Position numbers and translations under genes: made by a program. 64,000 bases of DNA, taken from positions 1-64,000 of the forward strand of contig PHCC01000015.1 in the NCBI GenBank assembly GCA_002842215.1, given 5' to 3'. The notes below the pieces were generated by a model that was given only the letters and a program-made list of their open reading frames with translations, was not told the DNA's origin and searched no databases. The stretch is from Betaproteobacteria bacterium HGW-Betaproteobacteria-9. GTDB taxonomy: Bacteria > Pseudomonadota > Gammaproteobacteria > Burkholderiales > Burkholderiaceae_C. This document shows, in pieces, positions 48,885-58,354 of this stretch. Position 1 is the stretch's first letter; each line of letters opens with the position of its first letter.

Positions 48885-49517
48885 ATGGCCACCCTGCCGT
48901 TCAGTCCCGCCGCCGACCGCAACAAGCAACCGATTCTGGATGCCTTGCGCGAGGTGCTGCCGGCCCGGGGCCGGGCACTGGAAATCGCCTCCGGAACCGG
49001 GCAACACGCCGCCTGGCTGGGCGCCGGCCTGCCCGGCTGGGAGTGGCAACCCACCGAGGCGAACAGCACCGCCCTGCCCACCATCTCGGCCTGGGTGCGG
49101 CAGGCCGGCGCCGGCAACGTGCGTCCGCCCTGCCTGCTCGACGTCATGGAGCCGCAGTGGCCGAGCGACGAAGAGACCCTGGCCAGCGCTTTCGCGCGGC
49201 CCTTTGACGCCATCTTCTGCGCCAACATGCTGCACATCTCGCCCTGGACCGCCTGCAAGGCGCTCATGCAGGGCGCTCGCCGCCATCTCGCCGCCGACAG
49301 TGGCCTGCTGCTGATCTACGGCCCGTTCCTGGAACACGGTGTGCCCACCTCGCCGGGCAATCGGGACTTCGACGCCAGCCTGCGCACGCAGAACCCGGTC
49401 TGGGGCCTGCGCCAGCGCGAAGCGGTGGAAGAAGAAGCCACACGCTGTGGCCTGCGCCTGCGCCAGCGTCTCGCCATGCCGGCGAACAACCTGCTGCTGG
49501 TGTTCGGGTTTCGCTGA
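48885..49517 (+). CDS. DUF938 SAM-dependent methyltransferase-like protein
   Basis: 210 residues: PFSPAADRNKQPILDALREVL, then the SAM loop ALEIASGTGQHAAWLG, CANMLHISPW and GPFLEHG. DUF938 proteins have a class I methyltransferase fold; the substrate is unknown. ATG 48885 fits the family's normal start; ATG 48861 is less likely. Confidence 0.87.
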   Translation: MATLPFSPAADRNKQPILDALREVLPARGRALEIASGTGQHAAWLGAGLPGWEWQPTEANSTALPTISAWVRQAGAGNVRPPCLLDVMEPQWPSDEETLASAFARPFDAIFCANMLHISPWTACKALMQGARRHLAADSGLLLIYGPFLEHGVPTSPGNRDFDASLRTQNPVWGLRQREAVEEEATRCGLRLRQRLAMPANNLLLVFGFR

Positions 49518-49596
49518 TCCTGGCGTGCGAATCCCTGCCGGAACTTCCGGCCACGCGGGCCGCTCCCACGCAGGCCATCACCAGAACGGGCTCCGC

Positions 49597-50550
49597 ATGC
49601 ACCCACCGCACCCGCTTTCGCCAGCCCCGCTCGCACTGGACCGCCGCCGGTGGCTGGCCGCTTCGGCGCTCGCCGCGGGCCTGCCCGCCTGGGCCACACG
49701 CGCGGCGGCACAGCCCGCGCAAAGCCTCCTGACCCGCCCCATTCCCGCCAGCGGTGAGGCGCTGCCGGTGGTGGGACTGGGCAGCTGGATCACCTTCAAC
49801 GTGGGCAACGACCCGGTGGCCCGCGATGCCTGCGCCGAGGTGGTCCGCGCGTTTTTTGCCGAGGGCGGTCGCCTGATCGACAGCTCGCCCATGTACGGCT
49901 CCTCGCAACCGGTGATCGGCCATACGCTGGCGAAACTGGGTCACCCGGCCACGCTGTTTTCGGCCGAGAAGGTGTGGGTGGGTGACGCGGCACGCGGGGC
50001 CGAGCAGATCGCGGCTTCGCGGGCGCACTGGGGCGTGCCGCGCTTCGACCTGATGCAGGTGCACAACCTGCTGGCCTGGGAGGAACACCTGCCGCGGCTG
50101 CAGGCGATGAAGGCCGCGGGGCAGCTTCGCTACGTGGGCATCAGCACCTCCGAAGGCCGCCGCCACGCCGAGCTGGAGCGCATCCTGCGCACGCAAGCGA
50201 TCGATTTCGTGCAGCTCACCTACAACCTGCTGGACCGCGAGGCCGAGCGGCGCCTGTTGCCGCTGGCGCAGGAACGGCGCATCGCCGTGCTCGTGAACCG
50301 GCCGTTCCGCCAGGGGGATCTGCTCGACCAGCTGCGCCGCCACCCGCTGCCGGGCTGGGCGCGCGAGATCGGTTGCGACAGCTGGGCGCAGGTGGCGCTG
50401 AAATTCGTGGTGTCGCACCCGGCCGTCACCTGCGCCATTCCCGCCACCAGCCAGATGGCGCACCTGCGGCAGAACATGGGCGCGGCGCGTGGACGCCTGC
50501 CCGATGCCACCCTGCGCGCGCGCATGGCGCGGGAGGTGGCGGCGCTGTGA
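49597..50550 (+). CDS. Aldo/keto reductase with Tat signal
   Basis: 317 residues. A twin-arginine signal (DRRRWLAASALAAGL, cleavage after AAA near residue 38) suggests a folded protein exported to the periplasm. The aldo/keto reductase barrel has Asp and Tyr in LIDSSPMYGSS, Lys in FSAEKVW and His in QVHNLL, the catalytic tetrad. The C-terminal NADPH-binding region (CAIPATSQMAHLRQNMGAAR) is standard. Substrate unknown. Confidence 0.88.
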   Translation: MHPPHPLSPAPLALDRRRWLAASALAAGLPAWATRAAAQPAQSLLTRPIPASGEALPVVGLGSWITFNVGNDPVARDACAEVVRAFFAEGGRLIDSSPMYGSSQPVIGHTLAKLGHPATLFSAEKVWVGDAARGAEQIAASRAHWGVPRFDLMQVHNLLAWEEHLPRLQAMKAAGQLRYVGISTSEGRRHAELERILRTQAIDFVQLTYNLLDREAERRLLPLAQERRIAVLVNRPFRQGDLLDQLRRHPLPGWAREIGCDSWAQVALKFVVSHPAVTCAIPATSQMAHLRQNMGAARGRLPDATLRARMAREVAAL

Positions 50551-50590
50551 ACACGCACGCGCTGCACGGCACAGCCACCCCGAGCCCGCC

Positions 50591-51304
50591 ATGAGCGAAT
50601 GGTGGACCTACCGCCCAGCGGATCTGCTGATGTTCGCGCCGCGCACCTACTGGCGCCTGTTCGAGCTGCAGAACCAGGCGCTCTGGCCTTTGCCGGTGTT
50701 GACCACGCTGGTCTTTCTGGCGGTGGGCCTCGGCCTGCTGCGGCACAACGGCACCGCGCTGCGGGCGGGCACCGCGGCGCTGGCGCTGTGCTGGGCGCTG
50801 GTGGCCTGGAGTTTTCACCTGCAGCGCTACGCGCCCATCAACCCGGTGGCCACGGTGTCGGCCGGCGTATTCGCCGCGCAGGCGCTCGGTCTGCTAGCGC
50901 TGGCGGGCAGCGGCGGTCTGCGCACCACGGCCCATCCCCTGCGCTGCGAGATCGGCCTCGGCTTGCTGGCCTGGGCGCTGCTGCTGTACCCGCTGCACGC
51001 ACTGGTCGCGGGCCGGTCGCTGGTCCAGGCCGAGGTGTTGGGTTTTGCGCCCGACCCGACGGCAATCGGCAGCCTGGGTCTGCTGCTGTGCGCGGACGCG
51101 AGCGGACGCTTCGCGCGCGGGCTCCTGGGGGCGCTGCAGGGGGTGGCGGTCGCCTGGTGCGTCGTCAGCGCGGCCACTTTGTGGACCATGGGGTCACAAC
51201 AAGGCTGGGTGCCCTTGATCGCTGCCGTGATCGCGCTGACGGTGCGCTGGCACTGGCCCCACCCGTTGGACCGGCGGCCAACGGGCATCGCCAGCCGCCG
51301 ATGA
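50591..51304 (+). CDS. DUF6064 membrane protein
   Basis: 237 residues with about seven hydrophobic helices and the N-terminus WTYRPADLLMFAPRTYWRLFEL typical of DUF6064. No known function. It starts 40 bases after the aldo/keto reductase stop, so an operon with that gene is possible. Confidence 0.8.
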   Translation: MSEWWTYRPADLLMFAPRTYWRLFELQNQALWPLPVLTTLVFLAVGLGLLRHNGTALRAGTAALALCWALVAWSFHLQRYAPINPVATVSAGVFAAQALGLLALAGSGGLRTTAHPLRCEIGLGLLAWALLLYPLHALVAGRSLVQAEVLGFAPDPTAIGSLGLLLCADASGRFARGLLGALQGVAVAWCVVSAATLWTMGSQQGWVPLIAAVIALTVRWHWPHPLDRRPTGIASRR

Positions 51305-51329
51305 GGGGCGCTGTTGCACCCCGATCCGG

Positions 51330-51803
51330 TTATCTGGGTGCGGGCATGGGCGCTGGCATGGGTGCGGGCATCGGCGCTGGCATGGGGGCTTGCATCGGGG
51401 CCTGCATGGGCGCTGGCGCCGGAACCACGGTCACCAGTTCCCGCAACACGCCGCCGCCGGCCACGGAACCCGTTTCATTGCCTTCGCCCCGCGCCCTGCG
51501 TTCGCAGAGCATCTTGTCGTCGGGCGGCAGATCCTTGCAACGCTGGAGGGCGTTGCGGGCCAGCTCTTCGGGTGAGGTCCCGGTCGACCGACGGCCCTTC
51601 AGGGCTTCGGCGCGCACCGCACCGGCCTCGCGCAGGCAGGCCGTGCGTTCGTGCATCGATGCACTGTCGAGACAGGCGGCGCGGTCTTGCTGGTAGGCCG
51701 CATCGATCGCCGAGCGCGACTGCGCGAAAGCGCCAGGCGACAACATGAGCAGGGCAGCGGTGGCCAGCAGACCGCGGGTCATGGAATGGGACAAGAGGGA
51801 CAT
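51330..51803 (-). CDS. Secreted protein with a Pro-Ala-Pro-Met repeat tail
   Basis: 157 residues: a signal peptide (LATAALLMLSPGAFAQ), a middle with four cysteines (RAACLD, TACLREAG, RCKDLPPDDKMLC), and a C-terminal repeat PAPMxAPM in 12-base tandem DNA units. The family is unrecognised; such tails are often spacers or fibre-like. AAAGGAG precedes ATG 51803. The repeat could make length variants. Confidence 0.65.
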   Translation of the reverse strand: MSLLSHSMTRGLLATAALLMLSPGAFAQSRSAIDAAYQQDRAACLDSASMHERTACLREAGAVRAEALKGRRSTGTSPEELARNALQRCKDLPPDDKMLCERRARGEGNETGSVAGGGVLRELVTVVPAPAPMQAPMQAPMPAPMPAPMPAPMPAPR

Positions 51804-51942
51804 ACGGTCTCCTTTGGAACAGGGAAGAAAGCGTGCGGTGGCGAGCCACCGCATCACCGGAACAAGGTAACGCCCGCGCGGCGTTCCGTCTGTGCACCAG
51901 CGCACAGTGCACGGCAAACGCCGAGCCGCCCGCAGCAGCGGT

Positions 51943-52692
51943 TCAGGAAGGCATGGCATGCGTGATGGGCGGCGCCCGGAACCCGAACACCTGCTGCAGC
52001 GATTTGTGTTCCGGCAGCACGTAAATCACGGCATGCCGCCCCGAAAACACCGGGCGGATGTGCGCGTCGTAAAAATCGGCCGGCACGTTGATGCAGCCAT
52101 ACGAGATGCGCTTGTCGGCGACGGCGGGCGACGCGAGCCGCTCCAGCCGGCGCTCGGTGGGTTGGGTGGTGCGAACCCGGTGCATCGACACGGCGGCAGC
52201 GTGATCGACCCACACCACGTCTTCGCCGGTGTGGTTGCGGCCTTCCATGCCCACGAAGCGGCCAGCGGGCGTGGTGCGCTCCTCGGGCCGGACCTCGGCG
52301 ATGGGCCGCGAGCCGATGCCCGGCACGGAGTCGTCGCCCGGCGCCGAGCCCAGCAAGACCGGCGTGGCATCGCGCAGGCGCGCAGCCGCATCAAACACAT
52401 AGAGCCGGGCCGCCTTCTTGTCGATGACGACAAACGGACGGCCACGGTGGTCGCGGGTGCCTGCCACCCAGTGGACCACCTGGCGGGTCTCGGTCGAGGC
52501 CTCGGTGGTGCCAAAGTCGGGCAGCAGGCTCGCGCTGACCGGAGCGGCCTGCAGCGGGACCCAGTGCGCCGGCGGCATCACCAACGCCAGGATGGCGACG
52601 CCGGCCAGCACACCGCGCTGGATGTCCTCGATCAGGCTCGGGCGGACCGCGTCCGGCGGTCCGGGCGATGGGGTCTGCACAAAGCTGCCCAT
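51943..52692 (-). CDS. L,D-transpeptidase (YkuD)
   Basis: 249 residues: a membrane-anchor helix (about 20-45) and a YkuD domain with VVIDKKAARLYVFDAAARLR and the active-site segment KRISYGCINVPADFY. The Cys is present; the usual His before it is Tyr here, a variant seen in several YkuD families. It probably cross-links peptidoglycan or attaches lipoproteins in the periplasm. ATG 52710 is possible as an alternative start. Confidence 0.82.
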   Translation of the reverse strand: MGSFVQTPSPGPPDAVRPSLIEDIQRGVLAGVAILALVMPPAHWVPLQAAPVSASLLPDFGTTEASTETRQVVHWVAGTRDHRGRPFVVIDKKAARLYVFDAAARLRDATPVLLGSAPGDDSVPGIGSRPIAEVRPEERTTPAGRFVGMEGRNHTGEDVVWVDHAAAVSMHRVRTTQPTERRLERLASPAVADKRISYGCINVPADFYDAHIRPVFSGRHAVIYVLPEHKSLQQVFGFRAPPITHAMPS

Positions 52693-52752
52693 GGTGGAAC
52701 GGCGGGTCACGCCAGATCGAAACGGATCGACCTGGCGCGCCCATCCCTCGGG

Positions 52753-52968
52753 TCAGTTGCGGTCGGCGCGGATCACCGGTTCGCTCATCTCGGCGGCGGG
52801 GGCCGCAGCGTCCGGTGCGGGTGTGACGGCGGTGGTGTCCGCTGGCGTGGTCATGGGTGTTTGCGCCTCGGCGGCCGGCGCGGGTGCGGTCTGGGCGTAG
52901 GCCCAGCCCACGGCGCCCACAATAGCCAGGGCGGTCACCGATGAGGTGAGAAGTCTGGATGCGGTCAT
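52753..52968 (-). CDS. Small secreted Ala/Pro/Thr-rich protein
   Basis: 71 residues: signal peptide (SSVTALAIVGAVGWAYAQ), then a disordered Ala/Pro/Thr-rich region. Function unknown. AAGGA precedes ATG 52968. It sits 60 bases upstream of the L,D-transpeptidase gene on the same strand. The next 294 bases (to 53262) hold no gene; an imperfect hairpin near 53010-53040 is the only structure I see. Confidence 0.55.
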   Translation of the reverse strand: MTASRLLTSSVTALAIVGAVGWAYAQTAPAPAAEAQTPMTTPADTTAVTPAPDAAAPAAEMSEPVIRADRN

Positions 52969-53262
52969 GACAGTTTCCTTCAGCGTTGCTGCGCGTGGCA
53001 GGGAATGGTGAAACCCGCCGGAAAAAAACCGGCTGGGTTCCGCTTGGAACCGGTCATCGGGTCGTGGTTCGCGCCGAACAAAGGTCGTTACGCGTGGTTC
53101 GTTTTGAACAACGGGACTTACATAAAAGTACACAGCCAGGGCGGGGCGAACCGTCCCTCGTCATCAATACTCTGGATGAAGGTCCGGTCTTGTTCCAGGC
53201 ACCCACCGCTGGACAACCGGACGGGGTAAGAATGGCCGCATCACATCCAGAGGGCATCGCAG

Positions 53263-53475
53263 ATGGCACAAACCGCACGCATTGTTGGAAAGGTCGAGTA
53301 CCGCGAAGGCGACGGCCCGAACATCGCCATCCGCCCCGGACCGGTGGAGGTGGCTCAGGGGCTGAACGACGTCACGCTGAGCTGGGTCGATGAAGAGACC
53401 CATGGCGTGGCGGCGATGCCCCTGGCCGATTTCAGGCGCTACGTGGCGGAAGGCCAGATCCGTCTGGACGCCTGA
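53263..53475 (+). CDS. Small hypothetical protein
   Basis: 70 residues: MAQTARIVGKVEYREGDGPN, predicted beta-strands, ending RRYVAEGQIRLDA. No domain recognised, but codon use is good and AGGGC precedes the ATG loosely. It converges with the TTC38-like gene; stops are 7 bases apart. Confidence 0.6.
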   Translation: MAQTARIVGKVEYREGDGPNIAIRPGPVEVAQGLNDVTLSWVDEETHGVAAMPLADFRRYVAEGQIRLDA

Positions 53476-53481
53476 CTCCGG

Positions 53482-54837
53482 TCATTGCGCCTCCGCGACC
53501 CGCCTGGTTGCCCGCGGGGTCGCTTCGGTCGCCTGAGCACGCCGCAGGAACCCGCGGTTGACGGGGCTGTGCGGCCGCAGCGCCAGGCGTTCGTGGGCCA
53601 GGGCTTCGGCCATGCCGGTCTGGCCCGCGCGCAGGGCGGACTCGGTCAGCGTCCAGTCGATGATGTCGCGTTGCGCGTGGCTGCCGCCGAAGCGGTTGGC
53701 GATGTGCCGCGCGCGGTAGAGGTGTTGCACCGCGCGCTCGTGCTCGCCGCGCCAGTGGGCGACAAACCCTTCGATCAGGTCGTGCCCGGTGTCGGCCGCC
53801 CAGCGCGAAACCTCGCTGGCGCCGTCGGCGCTGCGCATGGCGTCGCGCAGGCGTTGCACGTCCTGCGCCCGGTCGGCGCCCAGGTAGGCCATCACCGCGT
53901 GCCAGTCGTTGAACGGGTAGAGGCGGCCATCGGCGTGTGCGTCCCAGGTCTGCGCCAACTCGGTCCAGCGCCCGCCCACGTCCACCCCCGCGAGCTGCAG
54001 GCGCCACAGCAGGGCCGAGGCGTCCACCAGGTCCAGCACCACGGCGCTGGGCGTCTGGCGCACGCTGCCGTCGTAGAGCGCGAGCACGGCGTCGGTCTGG
54101 CCCAGTTCCAAGTGGCAGAGCGCGCCGTGCCAGGCGTTGTGCACCTTGAAGAAGTTGTCATCGCCCGACCAGTAAGGCTGGCGCGCGGTCATCCAGCCGA
54201 TGCCGTCCTGCGCGCGGCCCTGCATTTCCATCACGTGCGCCACGGCGTGGTGCGCCCAGCAGTCCAGCGGCTGCGCATCGAGCGCCTCGCGTCCCACCGC
54301 TTCGGCGCGCGCGTAGTCGCCACTTTCTTCGAGGCCGAACGCGTACATGCCCAGCACGATGGAATGCCCCGGCATGTCGGCGGACCAGTGCGGCATCACG
54401 CGCGCGATGCGGTCGCGCAGGTTGCGCGCGCTGGCGCGGTAGAAGTCGATCAGGTGCCCGGCCTGCAGCGCCACGATGTCATAAGGGTGCTGCACGTTGT
54501 GCCGGTCCATGGCCAGGGCGGCCTCGGTCCATTCGCCCTGCAGCACGCGCTGGATCACCGCGACGTGCGAGGCCTCGCGTTCGTTCATGGGCAGTAGCCG
54601 GATGGCCTGCATCACCTCCTGCGCCATGGCGGCGGCACCGGGCTCGGTGGCCAGCGCCAGCATATGGGCCTGGAGGATGTGCGCCATGGCAAACCGCGGC
54701 GCGGCGGCTGTTGCCTGCGCCAGGCGGGCCATGGGGTCGCCGCGGTAGAGCTGGAAGGCCGTGACGGCCTGTTCGTAGAAGGGCAAGGCTTCGGTGGTGG
54801 CGCCGCTCAACGCGTGGCCCTGGGTGTCGGTGATCAT
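53482..54837 (-). CDS. TTC38-like tetratricopeptide protein
   Basis: 451 residues of helical repeats: EALPFYEQAVTAFQLYRGDP, MAHILQAHMLALATEPGA, GMYAFGLEESGDYARAE and WAHHAVAHVMEMQGRAQDG match the TTC38-type TPR family found in bacteria and animals. Function not established. AGGAG precedes ATG 54837. It is divergent from the AraC-type regulator at 54992, which could control it. Confidence 0.85.
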   Translation of the reverse strand: MITDTQGHALSGATTEALPFYEQAVTAFQLYRGDPMARLAQATAAAPRFAMAHILQAHMLALATEPGAAAMAQEVMQAIRLLPMNEREASHVAVIQRVLQGEWTEAALAMDRHNVQHPYDIVALQAGHLIDFYRASARNLRDRIARVMPHWSADMPGHSIVLGMYAFGLEESGDYARAEAVGREALDAQPLDCWAHHAVAHVMEMQGRAQDGIGWMTARQPYWSGDDNFFKVHNAWHGALCHLELGQTDAVLALYDGSVRQTPSAVVLDLVDASALLWRLQLAGVDVGGRWTELAQTWDAHADGRLYPFNDWHAVMAYLGADRAQDVQRLRDAMRSADGASEVSRWAADTGHDLIEGFVAHWRGEHERAVQHLYRARHIANRFGGSHAQRDIIDWTLTESALRAGQTGMAEALAHERLALRPHSPVNRGFLRRAQATEATPRATRRVAEAQ

Positions 54838-54991
54838 GAAGAGGCTCCTGGTGTGTCTCACTCGTTGCCGGCCCTCATGGCAACGGGCTGCTGGCCGGTG
54901 TTGCGCCTGCGGGGCCGGTGGAGGTACTCTAGAAGTCCGCTGGCGCGCGGACAATGTCCAGGGCGCCGGCATTTGTCGCCGAAACGCCGCC

Positions 54992-55984
54992 ATGCTGGAA
55001 CCGCGCCCCGCCGATCCCCTGACCGACATCCTGCGCGCCATGCGCCTGACCGGTGGCGTGTTTCTGGAAGCGGCTTTCACCTCGCCGTGGTGCGTGGTGT
55101 CCCGGGTGTCGCCCGAGGACTGCGCGGGCTACCTGCCACTGCCGCGCCACATCATTGCCTACCATTTCGTGTGCGAGGGCGAACTCTCGGTGGGTGTGGA
55201 CGGGGCAGCGCCGGTCACCGCGCGCCGCGGCGAGATCGTGATCCTGCCGCGCAACGACCACCACCTGCTCGGCAGCGAGCTGGGCATGGCGCCGATCGAC
55301 GTGAACGACCTGTTCGAACCCGGCGACGCCAGCCGGCCCGGGCGCCTGGTCCATGGCACGACCGCCACCGCGGACACGCGCTTCTTCTGCGGCTTCCTGT
55401 CGCACAACCAGCCGGACGACCCGCTGCTCAGCGCCCTGCCCCGCGTGCTCAAGTCGCGCATGGAGGACGCGGCCGCGAGCGACTGGGTCGAGAGTTCGTT
55501 GCGCTTCGCTTCGCGCCGCCCGACACCGGACGAAAAGCTGTCGCCGGCCGTGCTCGGCAAGCTGGCCGAGCTGCTGTTCATCGAGGCGGTGCGCCAGTAC
55601 TTGCAGAACGACCCCGCCACCACCGGCAGCGGCTGGATCGCCGGGCTGCGCGACCCCCGCGTGGGCCGCGCGCTGGCCCTGCTGCACGGCCAGCGGGAAC
55701 GCGCCTGGACCACCGAAGACCTGGCGCGCGAGGTCGGTCTCTCGCGCTCGGCCTTTGCCGAACGCTTCACCGGCCTGGTGGGCGATCCGCCCATGCGTTA
55801 CCTGGGCAAGTGGCGCCTGCAGCACGCGGCGCGGCGCCTGCTGGAAACCACCGAACCCATCGCGCGCATCGCCGGGGAAGCGGGCTACGAGTCCGAGCCG
55901 GCGTTCCACCGCGCCTTCAAGCGCGAACACCGGATGACGCCCGCCCGCTGGCGGAAACAACACGCGATGGCCGGCGACGCCTGA
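54992..55984 (+). CDS. AraC-family regulator with cupin domain
   Basis: 330 residues: an N-terminal cupin-type ligand domain (ADPLTDILRAMRLTGGVFLEA, then HFVCEGELSVGVDG) and a C-terminal double HTH (TTEDLAREVGLSRSAFAERF, AGEAGYESEPAFHRAFKREH). It controls an unknown gene; the divergent TTC38-like gene, 154 bases away, is the natural candidate. The frame reaches left to 54794, but ATG 54992 fits the family start. Confidence 0.88.
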   Translation: MLEPRPADPLTDILRAMRLTGGVFLEAAFTSPWCVVSRVSPEDCAGYLPLPRHIIAYHFVCEGELSVGVDGAAPVTARRGEIVILPRNDHHLLGSELGMAPIDVNDLFEPGDASRPGRLVHGTTATADTRFFCGFLSHNQPDDPLLSALPRVLKSRMEDAAASDWVESSLRFASRRPTPDEKLSPAVLGKLAELLFIEAVRQYLQNDPATTGSGWIAGLRDPRVGRALALLHGQRERAWTTEDLAREVGLSRSAFAERFTGLVGDPPMRYLGKWRLQHAARRLLETTEPIARIAGEAGYESEPAFHRAFKREHRMTPARWRKQHAMAGDA

Positions 55985-56014
55985 ACCGGCTGCACGCCAA
56001 CACGGCGGGCTTGT

Positions 56015-57331
56015 TCAGCGGGCCAGGGTGTCGAGCTGGCTGGCGATCTCGCCCATCTCGGGGCGCGCGGCCGGGTCGGTGTGCAGGCAGGCGGTGGCGA
56101 GACCGGCCAGACGGTCCAGCGCCGGCGATGCCGTGGCGCCAGCGCCCTGCGCGTGGGCCACCAGTTCCTCCAGCAGGCAGCCGAAGGCGCGCACGTCCAG
56201 CGCCAGCAGGGCGCGGCGCAGCGCCGGCAGGTCGTCGGGCAACAGCGTGGCACCGCCCAGGTCGCTGAGCATGGCGTCGCCGCTGGTCGGGTCCCAGAGG
56301 ATGTTGTGGGCGTAGAAATCGCCGTGCATCACGCCGCGCTGGTGCAGGTGCGCCAGCGCGCCGGCCATGGTGCGGGCCAGGCGCAGCGCGGCGCTGGCGG
56401 GCAGGGCGAAGCCGGGCGCGTAGACGTCGCGTGTGCAACTCTCGAAGCTGGGCGGGCCGGCGAGGTTCACCAGCGCGGGCGGCAGCAGCGGCAGCAACAT
56501 GCCGCGTGCGCCTTCGGGGTGCTCGCCCAGTTCGGCGCTGGGCGTGCAGAGCGCCGGGTGTTGCCCGGCGGCCTGGCAGGCGGCGAGTTCGTGTTCGGGC
56601 AGGCCGTCGCTGGTGACCGCACCTTTGAACAGCTTGAGCGCCAACGCTTCGCTGTCACCGCCGTCCAGGTGCACGCGGTGGATGTGGCCGGAAGCGCCTT
56701 CGCCCAGCCGCTCGGCCACACGCAGCCGGCCCCAGGCGATGCGGGGCAGCGGCGCGGGCGCCGCGCGGTGCCAACCCAGCGGATTGCCCGCCAGCGCGAG
56801 CCAGGCCAGCCGCGGCAGTTCGGTGAGCCAGCCGGGCAGCTCGCTGAAGCGGTTGGCCGACAGGCGCAGCAACTCCAGCCGCTGCGCGTTGGCCAGACCG
56901 GGCGGCAGCGCATCCAGCCGGTTGCCCGCGAGCATGAGCTTTTGCAGCGCCGGGCGCTGGCCCAGTTCGGCCGGCAGCTGTTCGATGGCGTTGTCGGTCA
57001 GGATGAGCCAGCGCAGCTTGGGCGGCAGCGCCGCGGCGGGCACCTGCTGGATGCGGTTGGCCTTGAAGCCCACCATCTCCAGCGCCGGGCAGTCGCCCAG
57101 CGATGCGGGCAGGTGGGTGAACTGGTTGCTCGAACAGAAGACGATCTTCAGCCGGTGCAGCCGGCCCAGGTCGGGCGGCAGTTCGCGCAGGCGGTTGCCG
57201 GTGAGGTTGAGCACCTCCAGCGTGTCGGCCAGATCGAACACCTCGGGCGGCAGTTCGGTCAGGCCGCAGCTCAGGTCGAGCCGGCGCGTGCCGACGAGCG
57301 CGCCGCTGCGCAGTTGTTCCAGGGTGTGCAT
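56015..57331 (-). CDS. Leucine-rich-repeat/protein-kinase-like fusion
   Basis: 438 residues. Residues about 15-190 are leucine-rich repeats (LNLTGNRLRELPPDLGRLHRL and similar). From residue about 200 a kinase-like domain has LGEGASGHIHRVHL as glycine-rich loop, ALKLFKG with the ATP lysine, HGDFYAHNILW in the catalytic loop (HGD instead of HRD) and LSDLGGA in place of DFG. The fold looks complete but with these substitutions may be a weak or altered kinase. LRR-kinase fusions are unusual in proteobacteria. Partner unknown. Confidence 0.85.
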   Translation of the reverse strand: MHTLEQLRSGALVGTRRLDLSCGLTELPPEVFDLADTLEVLNLTGNRLRELPPDLGRLHRLKIVFCSSNQFTHLPASLGDCPALEMVGFKANRIQQVPAAALPPKLRWLILTDNAIEQLPAELGQRPALQKLMLAGNRLDALPPGLANAQRLELLRLSANRFSELPGWLTELPRLAWLALAGNPLGWHRAAPAPLPRIAWGRLRVAERLGEGASGHIHRVHLDGGDSEALALKLFKGAVTSDGLPEHELAACQAAGQHPALCTPSAELGEHPEGARGMLLPLLPPALVNLAGPPSFESCTRDVYAPGFALPASAALRLARTMAGALAHLHQRGVMHGDFYAHNILWDPTSGDAMLSDLGGATLLPDDLPALRRALLALDVRAFGCLLEELVAHAQGAGATASPALDRLAGLATACLHTDPAARPEMGEIASQLDTLAR

Positions 57332-57418
57332 GCAGGTGGTGGGTGTAGGACCGCCCGGGTAGACCGGGCGAAACGCCTGATTATCGAAGCCGGGCGGTCT
57401 CAGCGCGCGTTGGCGTTC

Positions 57419-57637
57419 TCAGGGCGGATCGGCGTCGGGCTGGTAGACCAGCAGCTCGCCGGGCTGGCACTGCAGGTACTCGCAGATCTTCTCCAGCGTC
57501 TCGAAGCGCACGCCCTTGACCTTGCCCTGCTTGAGCAGGGACATGTTGGCTTCGGTGATGCCGACGAATTCGGCCAGGTCTTTGGACTTGACCTTGCGCC
57601 GCGCGAGCATGACGTCGAGTTGAACAACGATGGCCAT
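57419..57637 (-). CDS. XRE-family small regulator
   Basis: 72 residues: a helix-turn-helix of Cro/CI (YozG) type: KSKDLAEFVGITEANMSLLK then RFETLEKICEYLQCQPGELL. It starts on the last base of the DUF2975 gene (TGATG). The pair DUF2975 plus XRE is a known gene arrangement, in which the small regulator likely controls the operon. Confidence 0.88.
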   Translation of the reverse strand: MAIVVQLDVMLARRKVKSKDLAEFVGITEANMSLLKQGKVKGVRFETLEKICEYLQCQPGELLVYQPDADPP

Positions 57638-58203
57638 CAGACGAAGCGCTCGTTTTCTTCGGCCAGCGCCTGCCCCTGGCCGATGACCGCCGCCATGAGC
57701 CACACCAGGCCGGCGAAGAAGAAGGTGAACAGGTGGTTGGAGCCGATGCCCAGCGCCAGGTGGCGCATGCCCGGCGGGTTGTGCAGCGTGAGCAGCACCG
57801 AGGTGGCGGCGGACGCCACGATGGCGGCCAGCGCGGCCGCGGCCACCCAGCCCGCGAAGCGGCGCAGCAGGTCGGTGGCCTGTTCGGTGAACACCCGGCC
57901 CTGCGCAAACTGCTCAAAGCAGCACTTGGCCTGCCACAGGCCCACGAGCAGCAAGGCCAGCGGCAGCCCCATGACCAGCGCGCCTGCCAGCCGCTGCCAA
58001 GGCTGCAGGGGCGCACCGATGGCCGCAGCGGGCAGGTTGGCGTGGCTGGCCAGTTGCTCCCCGCCGGCCACGGCCCAGTACCCCGCCAGCGCCACGGGCA
58101 ACAGAAGGATCAGGGCCCAGCAGGCCCAGACCATGAGGCGGCTGGTGCGGCGGACGTGCCGCAGCGGGTCGGCCCGTCGGTGGGTGGTAGCGGTGCTTTG
58201 CAT
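57637..58203 (-). CDS. DUF2975 membrane protein
   Basis: 188 residues with four hydrophobic helices (LMVWACWALILLLPVALAG, LVMGLPLALLLVGLW, VAAAALAAIVASA, LFTFFFAGLVWLMA). CFEQFAQGRVFTEQATDLLRRF is the DUF2975 signature between helices 2 and 3. Shares one base with the XRE gene downstream. GAGGA precedes ATG 58203. The family is thought to sense membrane conditions; not proven. Confidence 0.85.
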   Translation of the reverse strand: MQSTATTHRRADPLRHVRRTSRLMVWACWALILLLPVALAGYWAVAGGEQLASHANLPAAAIGAPLQPWQRLAGALVMGLPLALLLVGLWQAKCCFEQFAQGRVFTEQATDLLRRFAGWVAAAALAAIVASAATSVLLTLHNPPGMRHLALGIGSNHLFTFFFAGLVWLMAAVIGQGQALAEENERFV

Positions 58204-58354
58204 GGTGGGTCCTCGCGGGATGCAGGGTGGATCAATGGGTGCTCGGAACACGGTCGATTGGGCGAACGACTGACAGTGCAACGGAAAGTGCGATTGACAA
58301 TTAATTATTGTTTTACGACAATTTATTCTCGTTCAACAAACTCTGTCAAGCCCC

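Noticed and set aside
56081..58273. 730-codon plus-strand frame opposite the LRR-kinase and DUF2975 genes
   Set aside because: Runs against three recognisable genes and has the Gln/Arg/His/Gly bias of an antisense frame.
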